Of a stretch of DNA of 64,000 nucleotides, positions 1 through 12,351 are shown piece after piece. How positions within the stretch are numbered: position 1 is the first letter of the stretch; every line of letters starts with the position of its first letter. The stretch is from Bradysia coprophila (Eukaryota > Arthropoda > Insecta > Diptera > Sciaridae): assembly GCF_014529535.1 (NCBI RefSeq), contig NC_050737.1:9468725-9532724 (forward strand), in the 5' to 3' direction. Below the pieces are notes generated by a model. That model did not search any database, was not told the DNA's origin, and saw nothing but the letters and a program-made list of their open reading frames with translations. Made by a program: the position numbers and the translations under genes.

Positions 1-924
1 ATGATAAGGTAGTATTTGTAATTGATATTACGTATTAGTATGGTGTAGCTTTTCATCTATATAGTTAAATTATGAGTGTGAGTATAGGGGTATCATTGGC
101 TTGGAAATGTTATACACACTGATTTTCGCACGGGGTGTCAAAAACACCGATTTCGATGATAATGACGTTATACACACAGGTAGAATGTTATTATGGGATA
201 TACATTTATGGGTAGGGTGTTGTTTGATATATGCACAGTTGGAAAGTCATAAAATTAAATGAGATGAAATATTAAGATTATGAATGGGGCAATCATATTC
301 TATGTGCGATATGTGGGCCTCATATTTAGATTAGGTTTTTATTGCGCTAAACATTAACCTCAAACAAATTATGGCCATTCGGTTGAATAATATTATTCTG
401 GCCACTTCTAGCGCTCGTGTTTTAGATTTCAAGACCTACTTAAGAACATCCACACAAATTAATAAACATAACTCAAAAAAATAAAATAAAAGAAAACAAA
501 AAAAAATGTTTTTATTATTCGGATTCGGATTTTTGAATAATTACATTTAATATTTGGGTCAGCAATGGCATAGAGTGGTGTTATTTTCATAATGCTAAAC
601 TTTACATATGATCAACATAATATAATGTTCCTAATTAATGAGCTCGTTCTTTCGTGGTGTTATATACATTACATGCAGTATTAAGACCTGTTAAACAAAC
701 GAACTCTACACGAAAATATTTGGCAAACGTGGTTGTATTTTGTCGCAAAATTACTTTTTAATAATTGCAAATGATTCGATACTGAATCTTAAAGAATGAA
801 TCCGAGCTAAATGGAGTAATTAACACAACATTATCAGATTGGTTGCGATGGAAAATTATTGTTATCGTAAACCTTTCACAAGTGGCATGGATGTCACCAA
901 AATAATTGTTGAGTTTGTTATAGT
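1..924. other. AT-rich intergenic DNA, no gene seen
   Basis: AT-rich sequence with homopolymer A and T runs (for example around 474-510) and no open frame with recognisable homology. I see nothing that supports a gene or a classified repeat. A short phrase containing gttatacacac occurs twice, near 108 and 168. Confidence 0.6.
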
Positions 925-926
925 TA

Positions 927-1163
927 CAGTGAACGTCAGTGAAATTTAGATAGGGATTAGCTTTAGCTGTTTTTCAGCTTGTACACTCATGCATAGCAAA
1001 CAGATGTGCTTACATACTTGTTTATATAACGGTGGAATAGTCACACAAACATCTGCGATGAACCGTACAATGCAATGTCATATAAGCACTTTTGTTTGTA
1101 TGAGTGAACCAGCTGAGAAACAGCTGTCTCAAATTCATATCTTCAATGACATGACGTCCACTG
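927..1163. mobile_element. Tc1/mariner-like MITE (CAGTG ends), copy 1
   Basis: The left end CAGTGAACGTCAGTG starts after TA (925-926). The right end reads, reversed, CAGTGGACGTCA and is followed by TA (1164-1165). TA targets and CAGTG termini are typical of Tc1/mariner-derived MITEs. The left 45 bases and the right end are clearly related to a second copy at 24967-25145. There is no transposase frame, so the element is non-autonomous. Confidence 0.65.
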
Positions 1164-1336
1164 TAATTTTACTCTGCCGGATGTATTAATGCAAGGATTA
1201 ATATTAATTTTTTGAACAAACATGAGTGTTCAATTCATAAAGAGAAAACTTGCAATCTGAGTTGTATCTTTGAATGCCATCTAATGGAATGTCGACTCTT
1301 CACTCCATAATTTTTTTTATTATGTCAGGCACATTA

Positions 1337-1344
1337 GTCACACT
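1337..1344. repeat. Left 8-bp target site duplication GTCACACT
   Basis: The octamer GTCACACT directly abuts the left terminal inverted repeat at 1345. It is repeated exactly at 4329-4336, abutting the right terminal inverted repeat. Eight-base duplications are typical of hAT and P-type transposition. Confidence 0.75.
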
Positions 1345-1389
1345 CACGGCAGAGTAAAAGTAAACCCGGCAGGAGCGATTCATTATTGA

Positions 1390-4107
1390 AACGTCAACGA
1401 AACTCACTTGACTGACGATTGTGATGTTGGTGGTTTGAGTATACAAAATTATCGATTATTCAACTGTTACTCACATTCCAAGCACACGGGTGGAGTTAGC
1501 GTTTACATAAGAAAACAAATTAAGTTTTCTAAGTTATCGACTACAAGAGAACAAATAGCGTGGTACATATCATTTGAAATGCTGATCAACAAAGTACCAA
1601 CCGTGATTGCTGGCACATATTTATCGTCATCGACAGAGCATAAGAATCAAGTTCTGGACTCATTTGAGAAATGGTGTGAAAATATCGCTAGCAATAAACA
1701 AATGTTAGTGTGTGGCGACTTCAACATCGACATGCTAAAAATTGATACGTACACGAGGCGGTTACAAAACATTGCCGATGATGGTGGACTTAAACAGATG
1801 ACTAATAAACCAACCAAAGTTGAAGGGAACTCGATGACGATGATAGACTTGTGCGTAACAAATATAAATTCAAACAGGCTGAAGTGCAACGTTTTGGAAG
1901 AAGACCAAATTAGTGACCACCGAATGCTAGAAATCATATTATATGGTAACAAAGACCAATGTCACGTGAAAACTCGTAAAGCTATTGTTTGGGACAATTA
2001 CGACTGTGCATCACTTTGGCAATCAATTGAAACATGGAAAGACTCCTGGAACGATGTTGAAAATAAGACGGTAACTGAAAAAACAGAATGGTTTCTAGAA
2101 AACATACATCACAGCACAGCTCAATTCAAGAAAGTGAAGGAAATTAAATCACACCAAGATTTCTTTGATCAAGACCTGGAAAATATGCGACAAGAAAAGA
2201 ATCGTCTGTACAAAATTGCACAATATTCGCCCAACATGGCTAATCAAACGACATTATGGCAAAATTTCAGAGCTTTTCGTAAGACATACAAAGCTGCAAT
2301 CCAAACAAAAAAATACCAATACAACCAAAAAAGGCTAGACCGGGCACGTGGTGACCAAAGGCAAACGTGGAAAGTTCTGAAATCGATACTCAACAAAGAA
2401 AACAACGAGATTACATGCATCACTGATGGAAATCTGACCTATGAAAATGATGTCGACATTGCCAGAGAGTTCAATAGATTCTACGTCAACAGTATTGTCG
2501 AATTAAACGCAAGCATTCCTGAAATCGAATATGAAGATAATCTATCAGAAAATCCAAGATCGTTCAATTTTCGTGGTGTCTCGATTTCAGAAATGAAAGC
2601 TGCAATTAAAGATCTGAAAAATAACACTGATGAGTTCTTCATAAAACCAGATGTACTTCTTGATGCAGCATTCGTCATTGGACCACAACTTGTAGACATC
2701 ATTAATGAATCATTCCAATCTGGCGTTTTTGCAAAATCATTAAAACGATCAACACTGACTCCAGTGCAGAAAAAGCCAGGAACAACGAAAATCAACGAGC
2801 ATCGCCCAATCCATATGCTTCCGTGTCTGGAAAAGTTAATTGAAAAGCTAGCCCACAAACAACTTGCGGAATTCATTCAGGTTGCCCAGTTATTGAAGGA
2901 TTACCAGTCGGGCTTTCGCGGTCAACACTCTTGTGAGACTGCACTCAATGAAATTCTTTATGAATGGAAAGAAGCCCTCAACGTTTCAAAGATCATAATT
3001 GCAGTGTTCTTGGACTTTCAAAGAGCATTTGAAACAATCACACTGGAGTTGCTTCTACGGAAATTGTACAAATTGGGCATACGTGGAACAGCATTAAAAT
3101 GGTTTGAAAGCTATCTCACAGACAGAACACAAGTCGTAAAAATCTGTGAAGTAATCTCGGAAGAGTTAAACAATCGATTTGGCGTACCACAGGGATCAAT
3201 CCTTGGACCAACCCTTTTCATCCTCTATATCAACGACCTTGGGAACGAGCTTCAACACAGCAAAATCAAACTGTTTGCCGATGACACTTTACTGTATGTG
3301 ATTGCTGACAATATAGACGATGCGGTATCTCGAACGAACGACGATCTCAACACTTTATTCAGCAAAATCTGCCAAAATAAACTGAAATTAAATGTGGACA
3401 AAACAAGAGTGATGATAATAACGAACAAGTCGATTAAGAAAGACGAAGTGCACATTTTTGTGAATGACAGTGAACTATCAGTAGTTGACCATATGAAGTA
3501 CTTAGGTGTTATAATAGATGAAAGACTTGTTTTTGATAAACATGTTAACTACGTTTGTAAGAAAGTTGGGATGAAAGTGTCTGTGCTCGCTAGACTTAGG
3601 AACGAACTAAGCTCATATCAAAAGTTAAATCTTTATAAGTCGATAATACGTCCTCATTTTGAGTATTGTAGTAGTATTCTGTTTCTGTGCAATAAGACTG
3701 ACATTTTACGGTTACAAAAGATGCAGGACAAGTGTATGAAAAATATCTTAAGAGCCAAGCGTAAGACAAAGAGAATCGAATTGCTTGAGAGTTTGAAATT
3801 GATGAGTGTGCATGAGTCAATAGTTTATAATACGATGTTGTGCATTCATAGAATTGTAAAAGGTAAAGCACCACGGTATTTGACGGAGAAGATTAGATAT
3901 AATTATGAAAACCAAACTAGAACTTTAAGAAACTCTTGTGATATAAAGTTAACAACGGCTATGAAGTCGACTAGTCAAAACGCATTATTTTATAAGGGAA
4001 TAAAGATGTACAATTCGCTGCCCAAATTTATTACTGAGGAGGTCTCATTTTGTAAATTTGAAAAATTGTTAAAAGAAAGTATAATTAACGACAGGATTAG
4101 TTCCTAA
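1390..4107 (+). pseudogene. LINE ORF2 fragment: endonuclease (N-truncated) plus reverse transcriptase
   Basis: One open frame of about 905 codons. There is no proper start codon: the frame opens inside the AP endonuclease domain just before the ETHL motif, so roughly 35-40 N-terminal residues are lost. Visible endonuclease motifs are GDFNID (about 1716-1734) and SDHRML. The reverse transcriptase follows in order: the RPIHMLPCLEKL region, QSGFRGQHS, motif A FLDFQRAFETI, GVPQGSILGP, and FADD near 3280. The first catalytic aspartate (FLD) is kept, while the usual AFD triplet reads AFE. The C-terminal RPHFEY region is present and the frame ends at a stop at 4105-4107. Long, stop-free ORF2 suggests a recent insertion, but without its 5' end it is probably not mobile. 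Confidence 0.85.
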
Positions 4108-4190
4108 ATGTTTAATGTGATTATTGTAAAAGTTGTATTGATGGAAAATATTCTAAATAAAATTACCCATTCATTCATTCATTCACCTAA
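1390..4190 (+). mobile_element. 5'-truncated non-LTR retrotransposon (LINE)
   Basis: Unit made of the truncated endonuclease/reverse transcriptase frame, a short 3' UTR with an AATAAA-like stretch, and a tail of ATTC repeats (about 4167-4186). Homology to LINE endonuclease starts at about 1390, right after an in-frame TGA at 1387-1389, so the 5' UTR, ORF1 and the first part of the endonuclease are missing. The ATTC-type tail and the ORF2 layout fit the Jockey/CR1/L2 assemblage; the exact clade is not resolved. Target duplications are hard to define because the tail and the 5' flank both contain ATTCATT. Confidence 0.8.
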
Positions 4191-4328
4191 TACACTGTAT
4201 GAAAATGAACTGAAATGAACACTGACATAAGTTGAAAAATTTAATTCGCAAAAAACATAGGGTTACTAGATTATTCAGGTCTCTAGTCAAACAAGCGCTA
4301 CTGTCTGGTTTACTTTTACTCTGCCGTG

Positions 4329-5537
4329 GTCACACTTCAAACTCTCTTTTGGTGTTGCTTTTGACAACGTACACTTTACGGATAGTATCGGTGTTCATCA
4401 TCAATGAAAAAGTCTGCTTCTATCCACACACTTTTCTTGTAGATAAGTGGAACCATGCCGAATATATCGACCAAAAAACTTTTATTGGCCCGGTGGGACG
4501 ATCGTGAAACACAATCCCAATGATCGTTTGTTTTCTTCCGATTAACACAGCCCATAAAGTATAATAACTGTAAGAACCATCAGAAAGGTAAGCAAGTGCA
4601 GAGCAATATCGTCGAAAAATTTGAAACTTTTCCTTTGGAGAGATTGATTAAGAGTCACTTTGCGAAATCTTCGACCAGCTTATATGAAATTTGAAACCAA
4701 TGGGTCTCGATCTTTGTGAGTTATATCTTGTTCGAAAGCTTTCTTCATACTGAGTAATTTGTAGAAGAAATTTTTTCTTCAAACATTTTCACCTTAGTTG
4801 TGGACCTCTGGGAAAAACGCACTACACCGAATGGCGCAAAATTGTATTTAGGCAATATTCTCCTTACAACTAATCGGATAAATGTGAAATTATGGTCAAA
4901 TACTAGCCTCAACAAGGACAACATTTAGCAGTATCAATATGTTCGAAAAAGTTCTGCAGCGTGGCTCCTGCAGTACTTTTACCTCGAAAAATGGACTATT
5001 TTCGAAGAGGTCCGTCCTGCAAGATCCTGATACCTGCAAATTAATGGTATGGGATGTCATCACTAGTTACCTAGATTAGAAGCCTATAAAAATCGCCAAG
5101 GTTAAGTGGTCGCGCCGGCAACAGTTACACTTTTTCAAAAAAAAAAGGGCTCAAAAATGACACCCCCGTGAGAATTTGGTCACTATAGCTCATCCGTATC
5201 AAAACTTTTGTTAGAAAAGTCTGATATTCTTCCCTGAACGCTAACCTTCGATTGACACCTCATACGATATGATCCGACCGCGATAAGTGTGATCTGTAGT
5301 CACGTTTTAGTAGCGTACTGGCGAGACAGTACTGAACCGATTTACCAATTATATTTTTTGTGTACAGTAAAGTAAAACATGCGCTTATCTAATTCATAAC
5401 GAACGGCGTAAGATTGAAAAAAATGTTTTAGAAAACTGTGAGCTTGTTCATCAAACGAATTGGCATAAACGAACAACTTATGATGTAAAAACTAAAAGTC
5501 AATTAATTGAAAAATAATTAGCAAAACTAACACTTAC
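4329..5537. other. Intergenic DNA, no gene seen
   Basis: Starts with the right target duplication GTCACACT (4329-4336). No open frame with recognisable homology on either strand and no convincing inverted repeat. It would contain downstream sequence of the orphan minus-strand exon at 5538-5771, but I found no matching acceptor exon. Confidence 0.5.
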
Positions 5538-5771
5538 AATGCATTTAGCACTCCTATTCCACAATGCCGAATATTTACTGTATCCGTGAAAGCCACAACT
5601 GAAATTATCACCAAATTTCACGTCACTCCTAACACTACCATTACTTCGATTACTACTCGCAGATCGACGACGGTCACAATGATAAACCGAATTTCGATTA
5701 CTATTGTTAAACGATTCCATTTTCCATCGATCAAATCGACTGCGAATCGGTGCACTATTGGCCGAATCCAT
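5538..5771 (-). CDS. Possible first coding exon of an unidentified gene
   Basis: On the minus strand an ATG at 5771 opens 78 codons ending exactly at a consensus donor (ATT then GTAAGTG). The peptide is rich in serine, arginine and asparagine (motifs SRFDRW, RRRSASSNRSN) and looks disordered. I recognise no domain. A good donor after an uninterrupted frame suggests a real 5' coding exon of a gene running towards lower coordinates, but I could not find a second exon between here and the LINE. It could be a chance frame. Confidence 0.3.
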
Positions 5772-5774
5772 CAA

Positions 5775-7818
5775 AGCACATGGATAGCTGATAACTGATT
5801 TAATTCAACGTGTTTGCACGGGCTATTTACTTTAAATGGACGATATAAAGTTCGTTCATACATGAGATGGTAAATGAGATTAAAAAAAGATGTGTAGTTT
5901 AAAAAGGAAAAACGAGACCGACGTAGTAAGGTTGACCTCGGTATTAGTTTGGATAGCTCGGACGACTATATTGAATGAACGAACATAATTGTGGGCGTAA
6001 GAAAGTACTTTGAGTGGCGTCATATGTATCGCAGGAACTAAATCTGATGGCTGAAATGTAACATTTTCCAGCTTATATGAGCTGAGCATGGTCATACAAC
6101 AGCCTAACAAACAATCTGATGTATAACCTGCTATACTATCTGCGTACAACTTTTTGATTATATCTCCTACATAATTTGCCAACTAATAAAGAAGGCTCGA
6201 AATTACGTCCTGTAGAAGAAGTAGATGTCCTATTACCATCGGTAAAATTCAGTAATTAATGAATGGACAAGTGGACTGAATTTTACGGATGGAAATAGTA
6301 GATGTGTACGAAAGAACAATAATATTTCGAGTGCATGTATTTCGGTAGGAATTAATCACAAATTGCCAATGGCATGGTTATCCGGGCCACCCTTTTCTAA
6401 TGTAAAATTGATTACATTAGATGTGGGTTGGTTATTTGGAAATAAATTACACCCCAAAGAAAGGTGTAAAAATTTTCATATTAATCATGAAATGCAACGT
6501 CTGATTTCGAAATTTACCATGAGTTTGAGTACTGGATTCAATAATAGTCGATAAGACTCCTGTCATCATAAAAGAGCTGAGAACGAATGAAAATTCAAAG
6601 CATGTCAACAACCATTGCATCTAGTTGTTAACTGTGGTTAACGTTTTTTTTTTATGGGAAAATGATGGAAATGCGTTTTTTTTGGCGAGTATGCAGTGTG
6701 GCAACCCGAATACAATGCATGTTCAAATGCTGCCAATACATTATTATTAAATTTTCAACAGTCGAAGGTTGCAGGTTGTAAAAAAACTTTTTTTTGGCGA
6801 GTTTGGCGAAAGTTGATTTATATTGTTTAGCGGGGCTAAAGTGGCCTTTTCCTAACTAGTGTTGAAATATCCAGACTTCATCGCTTATTTCTCACTATCT
6901 TTGGGATTATAGCATTTTAGCATGCGTCAGGAAAATAACTATTTTCGTCCCATACATGAAACGGTACATTACATGTAAATATGATGAGTTCTGCTTATTA
7001 TGACTTTAAATAATCATAAAAGAGAAAGATTTTGGTCTTAGAAAAATTAAAGAAGGACTGGCAATCCAACAAAGTACAAAAACGTTAATGAACACTGATC
7101 AAGGATTAATTTTGAGTAACGCGTGGAATCCAATAATTCCGAACATAAAAGATTTCATGCAAAGAAGCCAAATTCGTAGTAACCCATCCCTTTCACACCA
7201 ATTAGAAAAACGATAAGTAGGTCTCATTATTTATTGTCATCCCTGATGAAGCTCACAGTTTGTGTGCGAAAGCTCGGAAAAAATAATAAAATAAATAAAC
7301 CACGTATTCCAATTATTTAAACAATGACTTTAACCGATCCGAATGCAAAGTAGGATTTAATTTACTTCACAATGTTAAACTTTGTAAAGTTAAAAAAGTT
7401 AAAAAAAAACTTAAGTGAAGTTTGATGAACGATGCTTCTTGTGGGAATTCTGCTCATCATTGAACTAAAACTCGCATTGTTGAGTATATCCTAATGCGAT
7501 GCTTCAAACAAAGTCCTTAACAGAATTAGTCCTTATAGGTTTGGAAGGATTCAAATATGAAAAGAAATAGCTATTTGTTAACCTAGGGAAGACGAGTGGG
7601 AAATTTCATTTAGATGATGTCTCGGAGACACCCAAGAAAATAATTTTTCCTGCTTTTCTTCCCAAAATCAACACAACGTTTTTCACAACAAAGGTTACAG
7701 AAGTTTCCGCTGATTTTCTCACCTGCCTGCGTTGTGATTTTTTTTTTTGATATCTGTCAATAACTAATGGAAAACTACACGAGTTTTCGCCCTACTTTCA
7801 CTGGGGCATTTATTGGCC
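5775..7818. other. Intergenic DNA, no gene seen
   Basis: AT-rich. A minus-strand frame at 5880-6182 has no recognisable domain and no convincing splice context. Two related T-run phrases containing TTTTTTTGGCGAGT occur near 6675 and 6789. No other structure is apparent. Confidence 0.5.
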
Positions 7819-7943
7819 TACTATTTCCTTCTATTGCACTATTTCTGTCTATTGGCACACCAGTTCCCTCTATTGACTTACTATTTCCTTCTATTAGCGT
7901 ACTATCTCCTTCTATCGGTGTATACTATTTGCTTTTATTGGTC
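7819..7943. repeat. Degenerate 18-22-bp tandem repeat, about six copies
   Basis: A CTATTTCCTTCTATTG-like unit recurs about six times with spacing near 20 bases (around 7820, 7838, 7860, 7880, 7901 and 7924), each copy differing by a few bases. Two plus-strand frames stay open across it only because the repeat lacks stops in those frames. Confidence 0.6.
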
Positions 7944-9340
7944 ACCAATAGCAAATATCACCTGTCTCAGTATTTGCTCGCATAGTTCCCACTCGTTCAA
8001 TTTCCTAAAACTCCTAGAATTTTCTAAAATTTCTCCCATTTTCTAGAATTTAAAAATCTAATAAATAGGCCCTGTAACAAATGTGAATTTAAGAAACAAG
8101 CTTTGGAAACTTCACATCACAAAATTGTTCCCTCATCAAATATATCATAATTAACCTCCGGAAGGTTCCACAAGGTTCAATGTATTTTTTGTAATTTCAA
8201 TGTTTTGTTCAATTGAAAGCGAAACTTAATCATCATATAGTATTAAATCATAGCATTAAAACATGAAAATAAGAAATGTTTCATTTTCTTTCGGTTGTTT
8301 AATTTGATACGGTATTTTTGATGGATGAAATTCAAATACATTTCCTTTCACACAAAAAAAATATTTGAAGAAAAAACGAAATTACCCATCCATGTCAGGT
8401 CGTTCCATGCTATAGTGTAATTTTAGTTTCACTGGAAATGACCTTAAACACTCAATTTTTTTGCTTCAGACATTTTTACTCCCAACCAAAAATCATATAT
8501 TCGACCCAATATGTAAATCATAGTTAAATCTACATCTATTTTTGATTTTTTTTTATTATTAATTATAATAAAACAATGTTTAATCACCCGCATTGATCAA
8601 ATCACGCAAGATTGTTGTAACATTTTTTTGAATTATGAAATATTTAATTCGTTCGAAAATGTCCAAAAATACTTTTGTACATTTCGCTTCAATTCGACAA
8701 TATATCTTAACAAAATCAAGGACTTGTGATAATGTTAATCTTAATGTTATTCGGGAATGCAAACCCTCACAAAAAGTGTAGAAGTGAAATTAACGACTGG
8801 TTTCGTTATGAGCTTTTATTTACTGAAAATTTAAATTACCCAACTGGTTTTTAAACAATCTTGTTGAGCATTCATAATCTGCTACAATAACATAAACCAG
8901 TAGAGAGAAAGGTTTTCTACTTAATAAAGCTTATATGTATGGCTCTGGCTCGTATACCTGAACATCATCGATTTTTTGACATAAAATCGATAAGCCATAG
9001 ATTACTAGATAATACCACAGGAACTGAGCCTTCTTCATAAAGGCTAGTGATGCGAATTTATAGGCCTAAAAAAACCAAATGCGCTTGAAGTTAAACAGGA
9101 ATGTTAAAAGAAACATTAAAATCGGAGGTAGAGCGGGACACAATACTGTAGGAAGTTGGACAATAATAATCGGTATTTTTAACCCCTTATATGCCAAAAA
9201 AAACCACTACTATGGACACTGTAGACGGAAAATAGGTGACTTTTTGAAAAATGAAACGATACCAATTTTTCGAGAGGATTATTTCTATGTGAAAAGCTTT
9301 AAGTTACGTTGCAAAATGCCGGAGAAAATCAGGGTGTATG
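7944..9340. other. Intergenic DNA, no gene seen
   Basis: AT-rich, with several T and A runs. Short frames on both strands have no homology that I recognise. No clear inverted or tandem repeats. Confidence 0.5.
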
Positions 9341-10510
9341 TACCATGAAAAACCATTATATTTGGACTTTAAACTCGGACTTCGACCCGTTAATTTTTAG
9401 CCCCGTACGAAGTACAAAGGGGCTTATAGGATTACGATGCCGTGTGTAATTGATGGAATTCGAAGCAGACGGTAAGTGTTTGCCTATGTTCATAGATGAC
9501 GAATCCGCAATAAAAATTTTGTCTGTCCGTCTGTCCGTCACGTCGATATCTTGAGTAAATCAAATCCGATTTCAAAAAAAAAAATTCCCTGAAAGATAGT
9601 CGAAATAGTGAGGCTAAGTTCGAAGATGGGCATATTCGGGTCGGCCCTTCGTGAGTTAGGGCCACCTAAGTGATTTAAGGTCTTTTGGTGATATTTATGG
9701 CAAAACAAACGATGGAAATGTAAATGACATGGCAAATGATAGGTATTGTCAATACCAATCCAGGAAAAAAAGTTTTTTAAAATCGGGTGAGTGGACCGTG
9801 AGTTAGGGCCTTAGAAGTGAAATGCTACTAGGGCCCTATGTGTATTTTACATATAACTCGAATAAATTTCATTCGTTTTTCGTAATTTTCGTTTGATTTG
9901 GAAGGTAATCGAAGGCCGAATAGAATGTTGTTGAAAAAAAATTAAATTTGGGTCCTTGGCCTAAGGCCGCTACTAGGGTCCTATGTGTATTTTACATATA
10001 ACTCGAGTACATTTCATCCGTCTTTCGTAATTTTTTTGGAAGGTAATCAAAGGCCGAATAGAATGTTGTTGAAAAAAAAAATTAAATTTGGGTCCTCGGA
10101 TTAAGGCCGGTACTAGGGCCCTATGTGTATTTTACATACAACTCGCGTAAATTTCATCCGTTTGTCGTAATTTTTGTTTAATTTAGAAGGTAATCGAAGG
10201 CCGAATAGAATGTAGTTGAAAAAAAAATTTGGGTCCTCGGACTAAGGCCGGTACTAGGGCCCTATGTGTATTTATACTCAATAAATTAAAATTTTAGGGC
10301 TATTTGAAATTTTTGTTTCATTTGAAAGGAACGTCGTACGGGGCTTCGTAATCGCGCTATGCGCAATTTCTAAGATGTACACATTCCATAATAATTTTAC
10401 TTTAACTACATTAACCGGCGCAATAGGTTTACGGTCAAAATAGGGTGACAGACGCACTAGGGTCACGTACGCAATAGATATACGGGTTTGTACGGGGCTC
10501 AGTCGCAGCA
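9341..10510. repeat. Dispersed repeat block with a GTCTGTCC run
   Basis: The block contains a phrase near 9400 (CCCGTACGAAGTACAAAGGG) and a GTCTGTCCGTCTGTCCGTC run at about 9521-9540. The phrase GTACGGGGCT recurs near 10337 and 10493. This has the character of interspersed repeat DNA rather than of a gene. It encloses the 140-bp tandem array annotated separately. The family is not identified. Confidence 0.45.
9831..10270. repeat. Tandem array of a 140-145-bp unit, about three copies
   Basis: Unit starts marked by GGGCCCTATGTGTATTTTAC (second copy GGGTCC) lie at 9831, 9976, 10116 and 10257, giving periods of 145, 140 and 141. Each unit contains AAGGCCGAATAGAATGT followed by a poly-A run and GGGTCCT. 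The fourth unit stops after about 15 bases. Length differences come mostly from the A-run and a short deletion. Confidence 0.85.
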
Positions 10511-11646
10511 AACGCTCCGACTGTTCTGATGGCTCGTTTTTTTTTCATTTACCATTCGTTGACTACTAAGCCTTAATCTGAGAACATCGCTCAGCAATAT
10601 TTGAAGAAATAATTCGGGAATTCCCAGTATGGCCAGTGTATGTCAGAATGTTAAGACGAATCGACACAATGCTAAATTGTAGCCTAAAAAATTCTTTTGA
10701 ATTTCGACTAACTGAAATCGGCGCTATATTTTCCGGTACTTTTTTATAAATGCCTAGTTAGGCCTTGTTGCCTAGGCCCCAAAACCAGTCTCAGATATTT
10801 TTGATCGTCCATACCTGGCTACCTGAAACTACAAAATCAAATCATGCTGATGGAGATTTTTCGTTCAGGAATGCCACGTCTGGTGAAGTAATAAAGGCGG
10901 TTCAGTCGATCAAGTCCAAAGCAATTGGGCTAGATAACATCTCGATCGTTTTTGTTAAGTGTACGCTTCCATTCATTCTTCCCGTTCTGACACACATCGT
11001 AAATCATTGCTTCACTTCATTGAACGTACCCAAATGCTGGAAACTGGCTAACATCATTCCTAATCATCAGAAAACAAGAACACGTGAATTAGGTGATTTT
11101 CGTCCACTCAGTATATTGCCCTGTCTTTCGAAAGTGCTTGAAATTTTGGCAAAGGAACAATTGGTCGAATACTTGCAGCGAAATGATTTTATTCAAATCA
11201 GACGAGCTTTTGAAAAAAAAAACAGATTACGATTTTGTTGCTTCTGGACTTTACCAAAGCATTCGACACTATCCGACATGACAAACTGCTACGTAAGCTG
11301 CGTCTGGAATTCAGGCTATCTTCGTCCGCTACATCATTTGTGGCCAACTATTTAACGGATCGGATGCAATGCGTCACCATCGTTGATCACACTTCACCTC
11401 CGATTTCAATCCGTCAAGGCATTCCGCAAGGTTCTGTACTCGGGCCTCTCGTATTCTCGCTTTACATCAATAATCTTCAGAGCTCACTAAAGTACATGTT
11501 ACACCATATGTTTGCTGATGATGTCCAACTACATCATTCGTGTGCTGAAGCTGATGTCGCTGATGCATTTTCGAAGATTAATGACGACATTGCTGCTATT
11601 TGTTTATGGGCTAATGAAAACGGATTGCTGCTTAATGCTAGAAAGA

Positions 11647-11654
11647 CCCAGGCC
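11647..11654. repeat. Left 8-bp target duplication CCCAGGCC of the hAT element
   Basis: The octamer CCCAGGCC ends at the base before CAGGGCCGG. The identical octamer lies at 13328-13335 directly after the right terminus. Removing 11655-13327 and one octamer rejoins the LINE sequence across the gap. Confidence 0.85.
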
Positions 11655-12037
11655 CAGGGCCGGATTAGCATTTACAGCGCCCTGGGCAACGAGCCTTGCA
11701 GCGCCGCATGAAAAATTTATTAAAGAAATTGTTTCCTACATTGTCAACCAAATCAAATAAAATGTTTTCAACATTTCCTCAAGAATATTATTTTCTAAGT
11801 AATGTGTAGTTAGAAACGGCGAGCGAGGCGAGGTGGCAAGCTTATGATAACATATAACCATATATGAATGAGAGATATATGATATAACCAGAGTTTTCGT
11901 GATTAATTCGCAAAACTTTCCCACAAACAAAAATCAAGTAAAGTTATAAAAAGGTTTCGCTCGTATTTTTCGGGATTTTAAGTTTGAAGTTTGTAGAATG
12001 AATCCGAAACAATTTTTTCTTGAAATTCTTCTTGAAG

Positions 12038-12290
12038 AACAAATCAAATCAAACAAATTTATTTAGCAAATAGCTATTTTCAAATACAAAGTTCCATAAT
12101 CACAGACATTGAAAAATGAACACCACAATTATTACAAATTTACATCACAATTCTATAGTTTCATTCAGGTGTTCTTTCAATTTACACTCGAATGTCCTCT
12201 CATTATTCTCACTTTTCACTTCCCTTGGAAGATCGTTAGAACATGAACGCGTTGTGAGGAAAAACCAAGAAAAAAACGTGAATTTTTGAC
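12038..12290 (-). mobile_element. 3' end of a LINE inside the hAT element
   Basis: Read on the minus strand, about 12287 down to 12145 encodes a typical LINE C-terminus (NDLPREVK, RTFECKLKEHL) ending at a TGA at 12145-12147. It is followed by a roughly 100-base UTR with AATAAA and a TTTGATTTGATTTG tail. Only the last some 45 codons remain, as expected for a severely 5'-truncated insertion. Confidence 0.65.
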
Positions 12291-12351
12291 ACAATATTTG
12301 TGATACTATTACAGTTTCATTATATTGCGAGATTTACTCTACTTGGTAAGG

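Larger units (their letters stand above)
1345..4328. mobile_element. Non-autonomous TIR DNA transposon (8-bp TSD) split by a LINE
   Basis: The left end begins CACGGCAGAGTAAAAGTAAA. The right end at about 4307-4328 is its reverse complement, perfect over 22 bases and degenerate for some 15 more. Both ends are flanked by the same octamer, GTCACACT. Nearly all of the interior (about 1390-4190) is a LINE copy. What remains of the host element is about 45 bases on the left and 140 on the right, the size of a MITE. The simplest reading is that a small MITE was later hit by a LINE. A related phrase TTTTACTCTGCCG also occurs near 1167-1179. Confidence 0.7.

Noticed and set aside
5880-6182. 100-codon minus-strand frame
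   Set aside because: No recognisable domain, weak splice context and composition like the surrounding intergenic DNA.
9521-9540. GTCTGTCC run as a regulatory site
   Set aside because: Simple-sequence tract inside dispersed repeat DNA; no gene nearby.
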